From contig JAGRNM010000058.1 of NCBI GenBank assembly GCA_020440745.1, forward strand, positions 1 to 7,718: a DNA stretch of 7,718 bases, in the 5' to 3' direction. Position 1 is the stretch's first letter. Each line of letters starts with the position of its first letter. This document shows, one piece after another, positions 5,312-7,718 of the stretch. The position numbers and the translations under genes were made by a program. Source of the DNA: Deltaproteobacteria bacterium. Lineage in GTDB: Bacteria > UBA10199 > DSSB01. Below the pieces are notes generated by a model. It saw only the letters and a list, made by a program, of their open reading frames with translations. It searched no databases and was not told the DNA's origin.

Positions 5312-6738
5312 CTAAATCAAAACCATCCAACATCCGAGTCCGTTTTGCCCCTAGCCCTACCGGGTATTTGCACTTGGGCAACTTAAGGACTGCGCTTTTT
5401 AATTATCTCTTTGCTCGTCAGCAGGGTGGAAGCTTGATCTTGCGTTTGGATGATACCGATATGGAGCGTTCTGAGGAAGAATTTATTCAAGGCATTTTTG
5501 AGGACTTAAAATTTTTGGGTATTGATTTTGATCAAGGGCCCTTCAGACAAAGTGAGCGTCGGGCCCTTTATGAAGAAAAGTTAGACCTTCTAAAGTCCAA
5601 GGGCTTAGTTTATCCTTGTTTTTGTTCTAAAGAAACCATTGAAAACTTCCGTGCTAAGGCCAAAAGCCAGGGTAGGGCTTATCGTTATGAAGGGACTTGT
5701 TTGTCTTTGTCTTCCTCAGAGAGCCAGGACAAGGTTGCAGCGGGTGATCCTTATATTTTGCGTTTTAAAGTAGGAGAAGACAATATTTCCTTTCATGATT
5801 TAGTATGGGGAGAAAAACAATTTTCTGGTAGTGAGATTGGGGACTTTGCCTTGACAAGAAGCGATGGATCTCCGCTTTATCTCTTTACTTCGGTGGTGGA
5901 TGATGGGGACTTAAAGGTTAGCCATGTGATTCGCGGGGAAGATGGTTTAAGCAACACTCCTAGACAATTATTGTTATGGAAGGCTTTGGGATATTCTATA
6001 CCTCAGACGGCCCATCTTCCCTTAATTTTGGGTTCGGATCGTAAACTCTTAAGTAAAAGACATGGCGCTAGTTCTTTAAGAGAATTAAGAAGACAAGGCT
6101 ATGTTAAAGAAGCCATTTTAAATAGTTTGGTGCTTTTAGGTTGGGCACCTCCTGAGGGAAGAGAAGTTTTAACTTTAGAAGAAATGATTGGTCTTTTTAA
6201 TTTAGAAAAAGTGGCCCGTCATGCTGCGGTCATGGATTTTGAAAAATTAAATTTTTTTAATGCCCATTATTTAAGAACGATTTCTGAAAAGAGTTTTTTA
6301 GAACAGGCTTTACCCTTTGTGCCTCCAGCTTTTGAAGCAGAAGGACTTGATAAAAAAATTCTCCATTTAAGAAATAATCTTCATCGTTTAGATGAGCTTG
6401 GCGATTGGTTAAAGGTGTTGGAGGTTTTTCCTGACTTTCATCATAAACCTTGGCCAGAAGAATTAAAAAACCAAGAAAGCTTGAGCCTGATCCAATTAGC
6501 GATTCGTTCCTTAAAGTCAGAGAGTTTTTTTGAGGAAGAAGCCTTTAAGGTTTATTTAAAAGACTTACAAAAATCCTCTTCTCTTAAGGGTAAAAAACTT
6601 TTTATGCCACTTAGGCTTGCTTTAACCGGGCAAGAGCATGGACCAGAGTTGGTGAAAGTTTTTCAATTATTTGATAGTGTAGCTTTAAAGGAGCGCTTTC
6701 AGCATGCCGCTAAGTATTTACAACAGTGCGTCGGGTAA
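5308..6738 (+). CDS. gltX: Glutamyl-tRNA synthetase
   Basis: Class I synthetase charging tRNA-Glu (and possibly tRNA-Gln; discrimination cannot be read here). 476 aa, normal length. FAPSPTGYLHLGNLRTALF (13-31) holds the HIGH-type motif HLGN (22-25); RLDDTDMERS (46-55); VIRGED (207-212); DRKLLSKRHG (244-253) is the KMSKS-type loop. A likely zinc knuckle is formed by CFC (Cys104, Cys106) and YEGTC (Tyr127, Cys131), that is CxC...YxxxC rather than the CxC...CxH of E. coli. The C-terminal anticodon-binding part is complete and ends with MPLRLALTG and a final helix. RLDDTD instead of the commoner R(I/V)EDTD recalls alphaproteobacterial GltX. Its ATG overlaps the ispDF stop (ATGA, 4 nt), suggesting translational coupling. 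Confidence 0.96.
   Translation: MTKSKPSNIRVRFAPSPTGYLHLGNLRTALFNYLFARQQGGSLILRLDDTDMERSEEEFIQGIFEDLKFLGIDFDQGPFRQSERRALYEEKLDLLKSKGLVYPCFCSKETIENFRAKAKSQGRAYRYEGTCLSLSSSESQDKVAAGDPYILRFKVGEDNISFHDLVWGEKQFSGSEIGDFALTRSDGSPLYLFTSVVDDGDLKVSHVIRGEDGLSNTPRQLLLWKALGYSIPQTAHLPLILGSDRKLLSKRHGASSLRELRRQGYVKEAILNSLVLLGWAPPEGREVLTLEEMIGLFNLEKVARHAAVMDFEKLNFFNAHYLRTISEKSFLEQALPFVPPAFEAEGLDKKILHLRNNLHRLDELGDWLKVLEVFPDFHHKPWPEELKNQESLSLIQLAIRSLKSESFFEEEAFKVYLKDLQKSSSLKGKKLFMPLRLALTGQEHGPELVKVFQLFDSVALKERFQHAAKYLQQCVG
6687..6693 (+). promoter_or_regulatory. cysS ribosome binding site inside gltX
   Basis: AAAGGAG, 10 nt before the ATG at 6704. It supports starting cysS 35 nt before the end of gltX rather than at a later codon. 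Confidence 0.75.
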
Positions 6739-7339
6739 GAAGGAAATTTTTAAGCCCCAAAATCCACCCCAAGTCAAACTCTATGTCTGTGGTATTACCA
6801 CTTACGATGAGGCCCACTTAGGTCATGCGAGGGCTGCTGTAGTCTTTGATGTGGTTTTTAGAGTCTTAAAACACTTAGGCTATCAGGTCCATTATGTGCG
6901 CAATTATACTGATATTGATGATAAAATCTTAAAAAGAGCTGCCGAAAATCAAGAGCCTTGGAAGGCATTAGCCGAGCGTTATGTCTTAGCCTATGCGCAA
7001 GTCATGGATCAATTAAAGGTCTTAAAACCCACCGAAGAACCTCGTGCCACCGATTATATTGATTCTATGCAAGCTTTGATTAAAATCTTAGAAGAAAAAA
7101 ACTTAGCCTATGCTCAAGGGGGAGACGTTTTTTTTGCTGTGAGAAAGTTTCCCACTTATGGAGAGCTTGCTAAGAAAAAATTGGAGGATTTAGAAGCCGG
7201 AGCTAGGGTAGAATTGAGAGAAGAAAAACGGGATCCTTTAGACTTTGCTCTTTGGAAAAAAGCTAAGCCAGGAGAGCCTTTTTGGCCAAGCCCTGGGGTC
7301 AAGGTCGGCCTGGTTGGCATATTGAATGTTCCGCTATGA
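6704..7339 (+). CDS. cysS: Cysteinyl-tRNA synthetase, N-terminal part (frame broken at ~7292)
   Basis: Charges tRNA-Cys; a class I synthetase of usually about 450-500 aa. Only 211 codons are read before TGA at 7337, and only ~196 are genuine. MPLSIYNSASGKKEIF is a typical CysS start, and the AAAGGAG upstream fits. YVCGITTYDEAHLGHARA holds the first zinc ligand (Cys29) and the HIGH motif (HLGH, 38-41); NYTDIDDKIL (67-76) follows, and DPLDFALWKKAKPGEPFWPSP leads into the conserved WGxGRPGWHIECSAMS. After AGC CC (7289-7293) one base is missing: shifting to the other frame restores TGG GGT CAA GGT and the conserved run. Without that shift the product ends in 15 residues of which nearly all are missense. 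Overlaps gltX by 35 nt. A real null cysS would be lethal unless another copy exists, so an assembly or sequencing fault is likely. Confidence 0.9.
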   Translation: MPLSIYNSASGKKEIFKPQNPPQVKLYVCGITTYDEAHLGHARAAVVFDVVFRVLKHLGYQVHYVRNYTDIDDKILKRAAENQEPWKALAERYVLAYAQVMDQLKVLKPTEEPRATDYIDSMQALIKILEEKNLAYAQGGDVFFAVRKFPTYGELAKKKLEDLEAGARVELREEKRDPLDFALWKKAKPGEPFWPSPGVKVGLVGILNVPL

Positions 7340-7350
7340 GCCGTGAAATT
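7289..7350. other. Probable chimeric junction within cysS
   Basis: Bracket containing both the one-base frame break (at 7292-7293, in CCCTGGGG) and the change of base composition (apparent after ~7340). The stretch between, 7294-7338, encodes the most conserved part of CysS and still has mostly T/A-ending codons, so the splice is probably at its right-hand side. GC is ~39% for 7021-7260 and ~53% for 7321-7718 by hand count. Confidence 0.65.
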
Positions 7351-7718
7351 CTGGGCGAATCGTTTGACATCCACGGCGGCGGATTAGATCTGATTTTTCC
7401 GCATCATGAAAACGAAATCGCTCAAAGCGAATGCTGCCACGGCAAACCGATGGCTCGTTATTGGATGCACAACGGCTTAATGAAAGCCAGTTCCGCGGCG
7501 GGAAAAGTGGGCGGCAAATCGGATCGAGAAAAGGGTGAATCAGAAGGTGGCAGCGAAAAGATTAGCCGTTCCAAGGGTGCTGGTGGTTTGGCTGACTTGA
7601 TTAAGGCTCAGGGCGGCGAGCGCTTGCGGTTCTTCCTGCTGAGAACGCATTACCGCAGCACCATTGTGTTTGGCGACGAACCGTTGGCGGAAGCCGGTAC
7701 CGCGTTGGAGGCGTTTTA
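7294..7718 (+). CDS. cysS: Cysteinyl-tRNA synthetase, C-terminal part, out of frame with the start and cut by the window end
   Basis: Frame 1 continues CysS: WGQGRPGWHIECSAMS (7294-7341) with the second zinc Cys (7327-7329), then GESFDIHGGGLDLIFPHHENEIAQSE with the zinc His (7402-7404) and Glu (7414-7416), YWMHNGLMK, the KMSKS-type KISRS (7558-7572), and RFFLLRTHYRS. It is open to the last base; the anticodon-binding domain lies beyond. No start codon with a ribosome site serves it alone, so it is the rest of a split gene, not a separate one. About 24 residues (7486-7557), rich in Gly, Lys, Glu and Ser, sit before KISRS where most CysS have only about four. From ~7340 the codons favour GGC, CTG, GCG and CCG, unlike the A/T-ending codons upstream. 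I associate this insertion with planctomycete CysS; that is memory, not a search. Confidence 0.85.

Noticed and set aside
7286..7300. Programmed ribosomal frameshift in cysS
   Set aside because: No slippery heptamer or downstream structure is seen, CysS is not known to use frameshifting, and a simple lost base in CCCTGGGG plus the nearby composition switch explains it better.
7156..7374. Minus-strand 72-codon open frame opposite cysS
   Set aside because: It lies antisense to clearly conserved CysS sequence, spans the suspected junction, and has no recognisable domain.

Overview
The window looks like a piece of an AT-rich, Gram-negative, probably uncultured proteobacterial genome. The CarD/CdnL protein is of the long type seen in the former Deltaproteobacteria, including the Bdellovibrio/Oligoflexia side. 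IspD and IspF are fused. There is a lipobox-bearing lipoprotein and a surface protein with a C-terminal membrane anchor. The taxonomic reading is inference from remembered family sequences; no search was run. The last ~400 bases do not match the rest and may come from a different organism.

Layout: (1) Positions 1-342, + strand: C-terminal end of a secreted or surface protein. (2) 343-1980, - strand: a lipoprotein with a transglutaminase-like Cys-His-Asp core and TPR repeats. Its stop codon directly abuts the stop of the first gene. (3) 2117-3037, - strand: nadA, quinolinate synthase. (4) 3038-3441: an AT-rich divergent intergenic region with two inverted repeats and candidate back-to-back promoters. 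(5) 3442-3963, + strand: carD/cdnL, followed by a strong intrinsic terminator at 4005-4039. (6) 4118-7718, + strand: a tightly packed cluster of ispDF (fused isoprenoid enzyme), gltX (glutamyl-tRNA synthetase) and cysS (cysteinyl-tRNA synthetase). ispDF and gltX overlap by 4 nt, and gltX and cysS by 35 nt. The order resembles the known ispD-ispF-gltX-(cysE)-cysS arrangement of Bacillus.

The most important observation is in cysS. The reading frame breaks at about 7292, inside the highly conserved segment encoding WPSPWG-x-GRPGWHIECSAMS. From about 7340 onward the DNA changes from roughly 39% to 53% GC (hand count) with different codon habits. The protein downstream carries a Gly/Lys/Glu-rich insertion before the KMSKS-type signature that I associate with planctomycete CysS. 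The simplest explanation is a chimeric contig joined through a conserved stretch; intragenic recombination is the alternative.

I see no tRNA or rRNA gene, CRISPR array, insertion sequence, phage gene or defence system. Apart from the cysS junction the window is mostly housekeeping genes, and I do not see an undescribed multi-gene system in it.
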